From Heterodera schachtii (Eukaryota > Nematoda > Chromadorea > Rhabditida > Heteroderidae): a stretch of 64,000 bases of DNA. A program made the translations under genes and the position numbers. The stretch spans positions 124,001-188,000 of the forward strand of contig SIJG01000108.1 of NCBI GenBank assembly GCA_023374025.1, written 5' to 3'. This document shows, piece after piece, positions 33,438 to 43,602 of the stretch; the first letter of the stretch is position 1; each line of letters opens with the position of its first letter. The notes under the pieces are model-generated. The model was not told the DNA's origin and made no database searches. It saw only the letters and a program-made list of their open reading frames with translations.

Positions 33438-36400
33438 TCAATGGAATTGCTGGGATGGTGGAAGGGAAAGATTAGTCATTTGTGGGACAGTAAGGGGATA
33501 AGGCGTAAAAGTGTGGGGCAATCGGAAGGGGTTTGAAGTTACAGGAATTTGTACAGAATAGCGGGAAGAATTGGTGGCATTAGGAGGAATTTGGTAAGGA
33601 ACATTGTCAGGGATTTGAGAAGGGGAAGCTCTGGGACTTGAAATGTTTTCGCTCAACGCGACAATGGCATCCCGTCTCTCTCCGAACCATTTGCAAATGC
33701 GTTGTCGCATGCCCAGTTCATATTGGCGTTCTGTTCCTCGGTCCGGCACCGCCGTTGTAAGCGCCGCCTCTGGGCTGAACATGCAGCCAAACAATGTGTC
33801 AACAAAGCGTTTCCAGTATATTTTGGGTGGCACCGGCGACACAATTTCCTGAGAATTCAACAATTCCTCTTTAATCTGTCATGGAAATAAATCCCGTATT
33901 TATCGATTTTCCAAAAATTATGAACGGGCTTAAGGGCTAAAAACCATGTAAAATCCTTAGTCAGTAATTTTGCGTATTGAAGACAGAAAGTGAATTTTTT
34001 TTTATTATTATAATTTAATGTCTCTTTACTTTTTGTCGTGATTTTTTAAAAACTATTTTCAAAATTTGTAACGACCAAAATTGGCTAAAACTAAACATAC
34101 TGTAATTGGAATACAGTGTTGATTCTCATACGCGCGTACTTGCTCATTTCATGAAAATACTCTGTACCATTTACCCATATTGTAATTCGCTTATTTGTTA
34201 AATAAAATGCCAACAAATCCGAATCCCCTAACATTGTGGTAGGGAGTGAACTCGCTCATGCTTTTGTAGTGCCCAAATTCCGCTGCTCCGTTTTTCATTT
34301 TGGTTTTCAACATATTCAAGAAGTGCTCCTCCGTCTTTTCGTTGAACGGCGTCAGAATGTCCACAATGGCCATGTGCAGACAAAGGTTGGCCTTCTGTTC
34401 ATATTTCGTGTCTGCTGCCGGGTGTCTTTTGCAGTTGTGGCAAATTGCGCGTATTTCACAATTTTTTGTGCCAATGTTTGTGTCCACCGGCGGCTCGTCG
34501 TCCTCGTTGCTGCCAGCTGTTGTTGGGGGGTCCATGAATTGGACACCCAACAGCAAACTGTAGTCATTCAGCCCATTGGTGGTAAGGTACTGTAAAAGGG
34601 AAAGCGTAATTTGAAGAGCAATGCATGCAAATTTTGCCGCTCTAAGTCCCTCCCCCCCGCGTATCATATCCGCCCCGAAAAATTTTTAAAGAATTTTCAA
34701 ACTTTGGTGTTTTTATTAAAAAAAACCCTATTTTTTAAGAAAATTTCGTGAAAAAACTTTTGAAAAACTTATTGTGTGTTGTTCAAAATTTCAATTAGCA
34801 ACTTTTTTCATTTCTTCAAAAATCGCCAGAAAAACCTTTCTCGCCCAGTTACGACCGATTCCCGACATTGCAACCGTAATCTACGCACAAAAATCCGACC
34901 CCTGCATTTTTGGAAAATATAATTATTGTTATTGCTATCTCCGGCGTCCGCGATTCATCGCATTTTTGGGCCTAGGACCTCATCCCCAGCTCCACCCTCC
35001 AATATGGCAATTCCCTTAGTTGCTGGTTGCCGAAATTTTTTGTCTCAAAAGGACCAAAATTAGCATTAATGAACAATGCATATAATTTCTTGAAAGTTTA
35101 AAAGCCCCTTTTCCAACAAAAATAAATGAAAAAAAACAAATAAGGTACCCGCTAAATCTTAAAAATTTACCTATAAAATCTTAAAAATTTGAATTAAGTA
35201 TTTAAAATGTTTACGTGCACATCTCGCTTCACTCTGTTGGCCAATTGTCCACACGCTTCAGCAGACAGCTGAATACCCTCCGGGAAAAAGCCGGCGACCT
35301 CAATTCCACCACGGGAAGTGCCGAAAAAGTCGAATTCTCGATAGGTGCATTTCTGCCAACCCTTCTCTCCTCTGCACTGTTTTCGGTTGTGCTGGACGGC
35401 ACTGCCCGGCGAAGAAGTGCCTTTGATGTCGAACTTCAGCAAATTGTCCTCATTTAATCCCTCAAATACGTTGTTCAGCACCACAAATTGTAACTGGTGT
35501 AGCCGAATCACCTTAAAATGAGGACAAATTAAAGGAGAGAGTTGGATGGGAGAGAGAATTTTTGGGGAAACCCGGTAAATGCCGAAACAGAAGACTCGGG
35601 ACCAAGATCAATATTCGAATTTTCATCAGACAAACAAACGGGCGTGATCAATCGGGACTTATTCCAGGGAAAAAAGAAAGCTTTATTAAAAATCCATACG
35701 ATTCATTTTCAATGAAAAAAAATGTTTAAAAATTAAATACAATTAAAATTGCAATTACATTAAAAAAATTTTCTAAAATATTGCTTAAGTGAAAAAATTA
35801 GGTGCTCATAATAGTTTCTATACATTTTTCGAACTTTGACCTTAGATTGTTAGAAATTTATGAATTTTAGTTGATTAATTTGTAATTATACAAAAAAAAA
35901 ATAGATTCAATTAAGAGCAGAATTTAAAATATTTTAAAAATATTTTATGTTAACCCCTCACTTTTTTCCTCTCATTTCCATCTTCCTCCTTCAGCTTCGT
36001 GTACAGCTTCATTTTGAAGCACATGAACATGGTGTTCATCATTGATTGGCTGTTACTGTTACTGCTGATCTGCTCCGTGGACTGCTCGCCCTTCTCGAAC
36101 TGATTGTTAAATAAGAAATGGGCAAATTGTTAGGCCTCGGGTGGGAATCGAACCTAACCGCTCAGCCAGCTTCTTCCTTACATTGATCACTCCGTCGATC
36201 ACATAGGCCGCATATTTGTCCAACACGTCATCCATTTTTGCGGGCTCATCATGTTTCGGGTTCAGATTCTTTACAATGAATTTGCCGTCCTTCGTTTTAA
36301 AAAACGCTCCTCCGCTGTTGCCTCCGCGCTCTTTCAACGGCACCAGCGCGGACAGTGACACCTGTTAGAAACAATTTCTAAAAACAGTGACACCTGTTAG

Positions 36401-37474
36401 AAACAATTTCCAAAAAATGTTTGCACCAGTGGTGGTCCGCCGGAGTCGCGAAAAACTAGAAATCTTGAACTCAGAATTCCGGTCTACGGAAAGTCGGCAT
36501 TTAAACCCAAAAAGACATCGCCGGGGAAAATTAGGCTGTAGTTAATTAACAATTTTTGTACGAAAAATGGTAATTATTTTTTCTATATGTAAAAATAAAA
36601 ATTCCGGGAATTTTCTGAAATTATCTCTAAAAAACAAGCGCGAAATCCTTCCCCGAATCCCTGGCTTTTCCCATACCAGCAATTGCTCGTCAGTGATCCC
36701 ATTTTTGTCTCTGATGAGTTCAAAAAGTTTCTCCGCCCGAATATTAAATTCATTTGAGTTCTTTTCAGGCATTGTCCACACATTCTTCTCCACGCCATAA
36801 TCCAATTTCTCTTCATTTTGCCCAAGCCTTGGCTCCCCGCCTTTCGCCCGCAATTTTTGGCACAAATAATTGCCCAACAAAGTGCTAAGCGATGCTCCAT
36901 TTTTGGTATACATTGTATCTTCCGCCGCTTTCTCTTCCCGCTTTTCCTTTTCCTCCTGCTTTTCCTTTTGGTCCCGCTTTTCCTTTTCTTCCCGATTTTC
37001 CTTTTCCTCCTGGTTTTCCTTCTCTTTAGGCTTTTCCTTTTCCTCCCGCTTTTCCTTTTGGTCCCGCTTTTCCTTTTCTTCCCGATTTTCCTTTTCCTCC
37101 TGGTTTTCCTTCTCTTTAGCCTTTTCCTTTTCCTCCCGCTTTTCCTTTTGGTCCCGCTTTTCCTTTTCTTCCCGATTTTCCTTTTCCTCCTGGTTTTCCT
37201 TCTCTTTAGGCTTTTCCTTTTCCTCCTCTTTGTCCGCTTTCTTTTCAATGTTTTCCATCCATAAAACTTTTTCGGCACTTCCACTTTCAGCATCGAATAA
37301 CTCCTTGAACTTCTGTTCATGGATGGCACACAGTTCGCTCACAATTCCTTGTTCTTCCTCCTCCACCGCCCTTTTTTGTCGGTCGCCAATGCCAGCGGCA
37401 TTTGCATTGCCAAGCAAAATTGGAAGCAGCAGAACGGACAATGTGAGCAGTTTGGTTGATAAAATTATCATCAT
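33438..37474 (-). CDS. Predicted secreted PIP-kinase-like protein (6 exons, 726 aa)
   Basis: Exons, all joined in phase 0: 37474-36677, 36361-36182, 36099-35962, 35511-35215, 34589-34233, 33848-33438. The start was chosen because a signal peptide begins there (MMIILSTKLLTLSVLLLPIL, cleavage near NANA), followed by a dibasic RQKR site. Residues ~65-170 are a Glu/Lys/Arg low-complexity region with three 30-residue repeats. From ~residue 245 comes a phosphatidylinositol-phosphate-kinase fold: GGNSGGAFF loop, FIVK lysine, FVVLNNVF, DIKGT (family DLKGS), LNDYSLLLGV (family IMDYSLL), IVDIL aspartate, and KRFVDTLF near the end. The tail is Pro/Asn/Ser-rich. PIP kinases are normally cytosolic and phosphorylate inositol lipids; export suggests an effector-like role (inference). 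Key catalytic residues look retained. Introns use GTATGG, GTAAGG, GTGAGG, GTAAAC and GTTAGG donors. Confidence 0.8.
36128..36172 (-). other. tRNA-like A-box/B-box sequence in PIP-kinase intron 2
   Basis: The complement reads TGGCTGAGCGG (matches the RNA polymerase III A box of Leu/Ser tRNAs) followed almost at once by GGTTCGATTCC (perfect B box). There is no anticodon arm between, so it is not a functional tRNA; it may be a collapsed tRNA pseudogene or SINE scrap in the 82-bp intron. Confidence 0.45.
36934..37226 (-). repeat. 90-bp coding tandem repeat in PIP-kinase exon 1
   Basis: About three units of exactly 90 bp encode a 30-residue charged repeat (KEKENQEEKENREEKEK and so on). Units differ by one or two substitutions (Pro or Ala after KEK). 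The low complexity creates long but meaningless frames on the other strand (36818-37550). Confidence 0.9.
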
Positions 37475-37572
37475 TTTATCCGAATGCGTTTTTTTAGAGT
37501 TGAAAAATATATTTTTAAAATGTAAAGAAATGAAAATGAATAAGCAATGAATGACTACGGACTGATGATGAA

Positions 37573-38095
37573 TAGGGCTTCGATTTTTAGGCAAAAGCCT
37601 ATTCTTTACCTGAGCTCCCCGTGGCCTGAAACGCACGAAAAACATGTTTTTTTTGGGCTGTTGTTAAGTTACTTTTCGAGTTATTAGTGCCTATTTTCTA
37701 GGATTTTATTTTTAGAGACTAAAAAGCATGAAAAATTTTTGAAAGAGCCTATTTTTGCCTATTTTGGCATTTTGCCCAAAATTATTAACAAAAATGCAAT
37801 AAAAACGAAAAATACACCCCCTAAGAACCGACTCGAAAATTTTCAAAAATACACCCCTAAGATATGAAAATTTTTTCAAAAATTATTCTCCAAAATTTAT
37901 TTATTTATTTATTGACAAGATGATTTTAAAAATATTTATCTCAATACTGATTTGGCCTATTTTTTTTTTACTTTTTTGAATACATTTTGTCATTTTACAC
38001 CCCCCTAAAAATGAGGTTTTTATTGCCTATTTTTGGGGTTTTTAGAGCCTAAAACCTATTTTGGCAGTTTTTAGAGCCTAAAAATCGAAGCCCTA
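37573..38095. mobile_element. Non-autonomous hAT-like element (523 bp) in PIP-kinase 5' region
   Basis: Termini TAGGGCTTCGATTTTTAGGC and its inverse are flanked by an exact 8-bp duplication ATGATGAA (37565-37572 and 38096-38103). The interior shares GGCCTGAAACGC and AAATAGGC-type repeats with other hAT remnants here. No transposase. It ends 99 bp before the PIP-kinase start codon. Confidence 0.88.
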
Positions 38096-38130
38096 ATGAT
38101 GAATATGTAAATCGCTGCAGTTGTATAGGC

Positions 38131-38140
38131 CTTTTTATAC
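38131..38140 (-). promoter_or_regulatory. TATA-like box of the PIP-kinase gene
   Basis: GTATAAAAAG on the minus strand. Without the hAT insertion it would lie about 130 bp upstream of the ATG; the insertion point is about 28 bp downstream of it, where transcription would be expected to start. Confidence 0.35.
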
Positions 38141-38159
38141 GCATTTAAAAAAGTAGAAA

Positions 38160-39690
38160 ATCAGCTCAATTTGGAAAAGTCAGGGTTTAAAGAAGCAGCA
38201 GTAACAGAGGTGAAAATTGTATAGAAGCGAGAGAAAGAGGCAAAAATTTAACATTATGACATTTTTGAGGTTATATGTCACCTCCCTTCTATCGGAAATA
38301 TTGGAATCATCCACCCTCATTGGCCATAATTGATTATCCGCTCCTAACGGCCGCCACCCATTGGCCATAATTCTACTGATAATCCACCCCCATTTTTTCA
38401 TTGAAAAAAAACAAAAAGTTGCTAGTTTTCCAAAACGCAAAAATTGTCACGTCTGGTAAGATTTTTATTATAATTAATACATTTATTATTAAAATATTTA
38501 TTTTTGAGACTTTTTTGGTAAGTTGACAATATATTTTGCTTTAAAACGAATTTGGTATTTATTCATCACAATGTATTCTTTTAAAAGTTTATTTGAAATT
38601 TTGAATAGATTTTGATAGAAAAAAATGGCCATTTATTGTAGTCTTTTTCAATTGTTCTTTCGGACAATTTTTCGGATCAAATTTATTTATTTTTTATTTT
38701 TGAATATTTTTTATAAAAAGTTTTAAACATTTTTTTCGGGGCGAATCGATATGGGATGGAGGCTTTTGCAACTTTTCTTGATAAAAACTTGCCCATTTTT
38801 CTTCTTTTTTTAATAAGTAAATCACCACTTTCGAATTCCCAAAATTCGTTTTGTCCCCCCCCCCAAATTTCAAATCCTAAATGTCAGGTAGTACCGAATT
38901 TCTATATCGAAAAATATGTTTGTTGGTTATTTCTTGCTTTTCTCTGCCATTTGATCATCACAAATCACTTCCGGACAACAATGAGACGGATGGATTACTC
39001 CCAAGAAACTAAAAAATTAAGGGGCCTTAAAAATCGAAAGTTGGTGGCAAAGTGACTTAAAATTGTATTAATTTGTGTATCGAACTTGAACCCTGACCTC
39101 CAAGAATGCCGAATAAAATTCACAATAGGAGTTGGTCCATTCTCTATCCAATGGTACATAACACATATGCCTTTTTCGACATGCAGTTCGGGTGGAGTCC
39201 AAAATTCTATAATTTTTTTATTGAAAACATTGCCAAATATTTTTTTGCACCAAATTAATTAAAATTATCTGAAACCAACATTCTTAAGACTTCCCCCCCA
39301 GCAGAGGGGGAAGCCGGATGGTGTACAAAGTCTCGCGCAGTAGTGCTGCAGCAGCTATCAGGGATGGCATTCCGAGGCCCCAAAATTTTCGGAAATCGGA
39401 ATTCCGAGGCCCAAAAATTTTTCGGAAGTCGGAAATGGAATTTCGACCCCAAAAAGGTCGGAAATCGGAAAATTTTCAAAAATATAAAATATAATAAAAA
39501 AATTTCTAAATATTTTAATAGGCTAAATTTTTAATTCTTAAAGGTGATTTCAAAAATGTTTTTGGTACATTTAAATATTTTGCTTGAAAAATTATTCAAT
39601 GTTTTATTAAAATCTTTTTTTATGTCATTTTGCATTATTTTAGAACATTTTGGGAAAAGTTTGTTAACAGATTTTGTCCAAAAAATGACC
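38160..39690. other. No convincing gene; hAT-type fragment
   Basis: Frames at 38180-38440 (minus) and 38756-39055 (plus) have no recognisable motif. At about 39359-39480 a CAGGGATGGCATTCCGAGG end and three degenerate TTCGGAAATCGGAA copies mark an old transposon; its counterpart end is near 3000-3016. Confidence 0.4.
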
Positions 39691-39699
39691 AAATTCCGT

Positions 39700-40021
39700 T
39701 TTATCCACGGCTTTCCGGATACGTTGGCAATGCTTAGAAGTAAAAAAGAAAATTAATTAAAAAATCTGCGTTTTTGTGATCAATCAGTAGGTTTGGAATT
39801 TTAATTAATCGTTAAATTATGTTTATTTACATTTTATTATTAGGAAAATATTATTGCGACCAATCAGTAGAGAGATAAATTATTCAATTTATTATTTAAT
39901 CAAATATGAATACTATGCATATTTCACTTTAAATGTGTAGGATTATAAGAGAAAATATAAAATCATTTTTTAGAATTTATCTTATTATGTAAATCTAATT
40001 TTATATCGAATTTTAAAAGCA
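39700..40021 (+). promoter_or_regulatory. Upstream block of the intact family A gene
   Basis: Starts with CACGGCTTTCCGG (the family B head seen elsewhere), then GATCAATCAGTAGG (39779) and GACCAATCAGTAGAG (39860), about 80 bp apart, and an AT-rich leader to the ATG at 40022. Confidence 0.45.
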
Positions 40022-40723
40022 ATGAAATTATGCTTATTATTCTTTTTAATTGTATTTTTAATTGTTCAAATTGAAATTGGAGCGGAAAAGAAAAAAATGC
40101 AACAAAAAACATTTGAAGAAATATTTGGAGAAAATTGGAAAGAACAAGAAGAAAAAGGAAATCATCTAAATGAAAATGAACTGAAAAATCGAGAAATTAT
40201 TCAAAAGTTCAACCGAATAAAAGAGAAAATCAAGCAAAAGGGGAGAAAATATTCAACAAAAGAATGGAGAAAATTTGAATTGAAAATCGCAAAAAAATTG
40301 GGCACAAATCGCAAAAATATTTACAAATGGATCAAAGAATTAAATCTCCAAAAAATCAAATCTTACAAATCAAAAACGGCTGAACAAAAGATTGAATTTG
40401 TGCAAAAATTTATGGCAATGAAAAATGAATATAAACAAAACGGAAGAAAATATTCGACAAAAGAATGGAAGAAAAATTATGCCGAAATTGGGAAGAAAAT
40501 TGGAATTAATTATAGAGTAATTGGACAATGGAAACAACAATTCGAATTGAGTCGAAAAAGAATAACGAAGCAAGAAAAATTGGAAAAATTGAAAATTTAT
40601 TGGCAAATAAAAAGAGAAAATCCTAAAATAAGTGACGAGAAAATTGCAAAAATATTGAAAATTAATAAACGGACCGTTTGCAGATGGAAGAAACAATTTG
40701 GAGAAGAATTAAATGAGGATTAA
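40022..40723 (+). CDS. Family A secreted helix-turn-helix repeat protein, intact copy (233 aa)
   Basis: Reference copy of the family. Residues 1-20 form a signal-peptide-like hydrophobic segment (MKLCLLFFLIVFLIVQIE) ending IGA-EKKK. The linker has FGENWKEQEEK. Module 1 (about 60-108) has GRKYSTKEW then IAKKLGTNRKNIYKWIKEL; module 2 (about 125-172) has GRKYSTKEW then IGKKIGINYRVIGQWKQQF; module 3 (about 195-233) has ISDEKIAKILKI and RTVCRWKKQFGEE. Each module ends in a helix-turn-helix pattern like small homeodomain-type DNA-binding domains. The protein is highly basic. A single-exon gene, about 25% GC like its surroundings. Function unknown; secretion plus possible nucleic-acid binding is inference. 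If the hydrophobic start is not cleaved it would be a membrane anchor. Confidence 0.75.
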   Translation: MKLCLLFFLIVFLIVQIEIGAEKKKMQQKTFEEIFGENWKEQEEKGNHLNENELKNREIIQKFNRIKEKIKQKGRKYSTKEWRKFELKIAKKLGTNRKNIYKWIKELNLQKIKSYKSKTAEQKIEFVQKFMAMKNEYKQNGRKYSTKEWKKNYAEIGKKIGINYRVIGQWKQQFELSRKRITKQEKLEKLKIYWQIKRENPKISDEKIAKILKINKRTVCRWKKQFGEELNED

Positions 40724-41060
40724 AACACCCGGGTTCGCTTGGATCCGGGTCCAGGTCTTTTCAATGTTCTATTTTTGTATAGCCTTAGAAATCATATTTT
40801 ATTTTTTTTTTTTTTTTTTACTAAAATAGATGGGAACGGATTGTTTCAGCGCCAAGCCAAAATTTAAAATGCACGAACAGCGGGGAATTTTTTCAAAATC
40901 TTTCATAAAAATGTAAATTAACAAAAATAAATGAAAAGAAGATAAATAAAAAAATTTCACGAGTTCCTATGATTATTGCGCTAGTGCCACGAAGAAATTC
41001 CAAAAGAATATGATGATTTTGATTTATAATGTAATTTGACATCATGCGAAAACCGTATTG
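40724..41060. other. No gene seen
   Basis: Starts with a CCCGGGTTCGCTTGGATCCG patch just after the family A stop, then AT-rich sequence with a poly-T tract at 40800. Confidence 0.4.
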
Positions 41061-41420
41061 GGTCGAAGGACAAAAAGTGCAAAATTTGCTAAATTTTTGA
41101 CTTAATCCACTCATAACTTTTCTCTGACGCAATCAAATTGCAAATCTTGGTATCATACGATAGCCCTAAGCGTTCTCTATTAGCCTGCCAAATTTCAAAA
41201 AATTTTATTAAGTTTTTCAAAAGTTCTAGCCAAAAAAAATGAAAAAATTGTAGTAACTTTTGAAAAACTTAATAAACTTTTTTGAAATTTGGCAGGCTAA
41301 TAGAGAACTCTTAGGGCTATCGTATGATACCAAGACTGTGCAATTTGGTTGCGTCTGAGAAAAGTTATGAGTGGATTTAGTCAAAAACTTAGCAAATTTT
41401 GCACTTTTTGTCCTTCGACC
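41061..41420. mobile_element. Foldback element (360 bp)
   Basis: Near-perfect palindrome with arms of about 175 bp around a centre near 41235; ends GGTCGAAGGACAAAAAGTGC and its inverse. Both arms hold GGTATCATACGATAGCCCTA and CTCTATTAGCCTGCC motifs in inverse order. No coding capacity. Confidence 0.88.
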
Positions 41421-41805
41421 TAGCACCGCGAAAACTGATTATCTTTCTATTATATATGATGCAAAAAGTAAATGAAGCTCATACGTCAAGGCGAGAGAAA
41501 ATTAATTACAAAGAAAAAGAGTCCGTCTTCCGAAATTTCTGGGATAAAAATTTTGGTTCCTATTTTTATCTTCGGAATTCCGTAAATTTTTAGCGCCTCG
41601 GAATGCAGCTCTATTTTATTCAAATGATCATTGGATCATCACACTCGTCATACAAACGCGGTAAAGTTTACCGCTCACTTCTCTCTTTTCCCGCTTCGGG
41701 CTTCATTCATTTCATCATTTGCATTTCACCCAGAAATATTTCTCTCTCTTCATCTCTGATTTATTTATCTATTTATTCTTTTATTGATTGTTATTTTTAA
41801 AGAAA

Positions 41806-42120
41806 TGGCACAACAAATTAGACCGCTATCGTCAACAGTAAGGAAAAGACTTGGATTCACAAGCTGATATTTTATTTTATTACAAAAAAAAAAAATCACT
41901 GACGGTCAAATATTTATTTTTCTTTCACTATTCACTGTCATTACAAGCATTCATGTCTATCACTCCGGGGCAACTTAAAGCCATTTTGGCTGATCAGCAA
42001 TCACCTTTTATGAAATTGTTGCAAAATATTCAACTCGGCAATGCACCAGGCAACAACATCAGTCGGACCGGGTCAAATGGGCGCCGACCAAATGGGCGCC
42101 AGTTCGGTTTTGGGGTATAA
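41806..42120 (+). CDS. Possible two-exon gene start (unrecognised)
   Basis: ATG 41806 opens MAQQIRPLSST and meets a GTAAGG donor at 41839. After about 100 bp the frame MSITPGQLKAILADQQSPF, followed by KLLQNIQLGN, begins at 41953 and runs to 42120. The second part resembles the start of gag proteins in some LTR elements or a Gln/Asn-rich domain. Its end falls inside a foldback element, so the gene is probably truncated. Confidence 0.2.
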
Positions 42121-42392
42121 CTTCTTTTATAGTTGATCGAATTGAATTTCTTAATACCATTCGATAGCCCTAACTGTACTCTATTTGCCTACGAAATTTC
42201 GAAAAATTTCATTAAAGTTCAAAAAAGTTAGGTCCAATAAACTTCAAAAAACTGGTTTTCCAAACCTTTTTGGTCGTAACTTTTTTGAAGCATAACATTT
42301 TTTCGAGATTTTGTAGGCAAATAGAGGACACTTAGATCTATCAAATGATATTAAAATTATTCATTTCGGTCAATTATGAAAGAAGTTATACC
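42114..42392. mobile_element. Foldback element (279 bp)
   Basis: Ends GGTATAACTTCTTT and AAAGAAGTTATACC; interior arms carry ATTCGATAGCCCTAA and CTCTATTTGCCTAC versus their inverse. Related in motif order to the element at 41061. Confidence 0.8.
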
Positions 42393-43151
42393 TGAAAAAC
42401 AGAGCATCAGTCACAGTCCAATGACATGGAAACTTATTTTGCAAATTAAGTGCTCGAGTTTCTGATTTGTTTACAGCCCGGTCGACAACCGCACATTTGA
42501 CGAATGACCCACAAATATTTCTTTCTCTTCACCTCTGACTTATTTATCTGACTGTATTTCACCCCGAATATGAAGGTCTCTCATCAGCTTTTAGGGTGTC
42601 TCCTTTGTCTTCTTCTCGTGTCACTTTTCTCATATTTTGGCACGAGACAGCAAAATTTTTATGCACTGGTAAGAATTGGTATAAAAGGAAAATCAAAATT
42701 ATCAGCAAAAAAGTTAAAAGTCATGAAGTAAAATGTAGTTATTAATTATTAAAAAATGAAGAGAAATACGTCAAGCGAGAGAAATTACAAAGAAAAAGTA
42801 TTCGTTTTAAATTTTTTGAGAAAGTAATAATAATTTTTCAAGACATAAAATTAAAAAATCTTTAAAAACAATTATATTTAAATCATGGCTTTTAGCTTTG
42901 TATTTCCATTCATTTTATTTCGAAAAATTCACATTCATTCTCTCATCAAAAGCATAAAAATCACATTTCAAAATTGTGCTGCCGCTCCATTTTTTGCTGA
43001 AATATCCTTATATGTTTACCGTGGCACTAATTGGATGAAACGACAAGAGCGGTATTAATTCCGGCCGAATTATAAAGCTTAATTAGTGCATTAATTGATT
43101 TTTCAATATAAACGAGTTTCATCTCGACTGATTGTGAGCTATGGGATAGTC
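42393..43151. other. No gene seen
   Basis: Mixed AT-rich sequence; short pyrimidine-rich stretch near 42580-42640. The end (43147-43151, TAGTC) is the target duplication of the next element. Confidence 0.4.
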
Positions 43152-43398
43152 TGTTGGGGCGACCCACAATTCAAATAATTGTTTATCATTGGATCCGTTC
43201 TTTGACCGACCAATTATCGATTGTCCCCTTCCCATTAATTCCTTCCACTCATTTCCCCAATTCATTCTCTTTCCAATTTTGCCTTCGCATTGTCGCCCTC
43301 CTATTTTTGTTCCATTCCTCCGACCAAATTTAATTGTATTTTATTTTCCATTTTGTCTTCAATAAAAATATTTTATTGTGTTGTCCACCGGCACAACA
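43152..43398 (+). repeat. 5' LTR of retrotransposon 2
   Basis: Begins TGTTGGGGCGACCC, ends CCGGCACAACA. Confidence 0.93.
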
Positions 43399-43602
43399 TA
43401 ATTGGCGACGCCCGAACTCAACCAAATTGCGAGCAATTCTCGTGTTGAATTGCTTGTTTGGGAAATTTAAAAATCTCGTGTTGATTTTTAAATTTCGCGG
43501 AAATCAACAAAAAACCAATCACTAATCTTGTGTGCGGTTCTGCCGTGTGCAGTTTAAAATCATCAAACAAATCGTCAAAAAAACAAATTCGTCAAATTTC
43601 AA

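Noticed and set aside
34774..35019. 81-codon plus-strand frame
   Set aside because: Lies wholly in intron 4 of the kinase gene and has no homologue recognised.
36818..37550. Long open frames on the plus strand opposite the Glu/Lys repeats
   Set aside because: They are Ser/Phe- or Leu/Phe-only low-complexity mirrors of the 90-bp repeat; the minus-strand frame carries the signal peptide and joins the kinase exons in phase.
38756..39055. 99-codon plus-strand frame with hydrophobic start
   Set aside because: No motif, no splice context and poly-C slippage-prone tract inside; judged chance.
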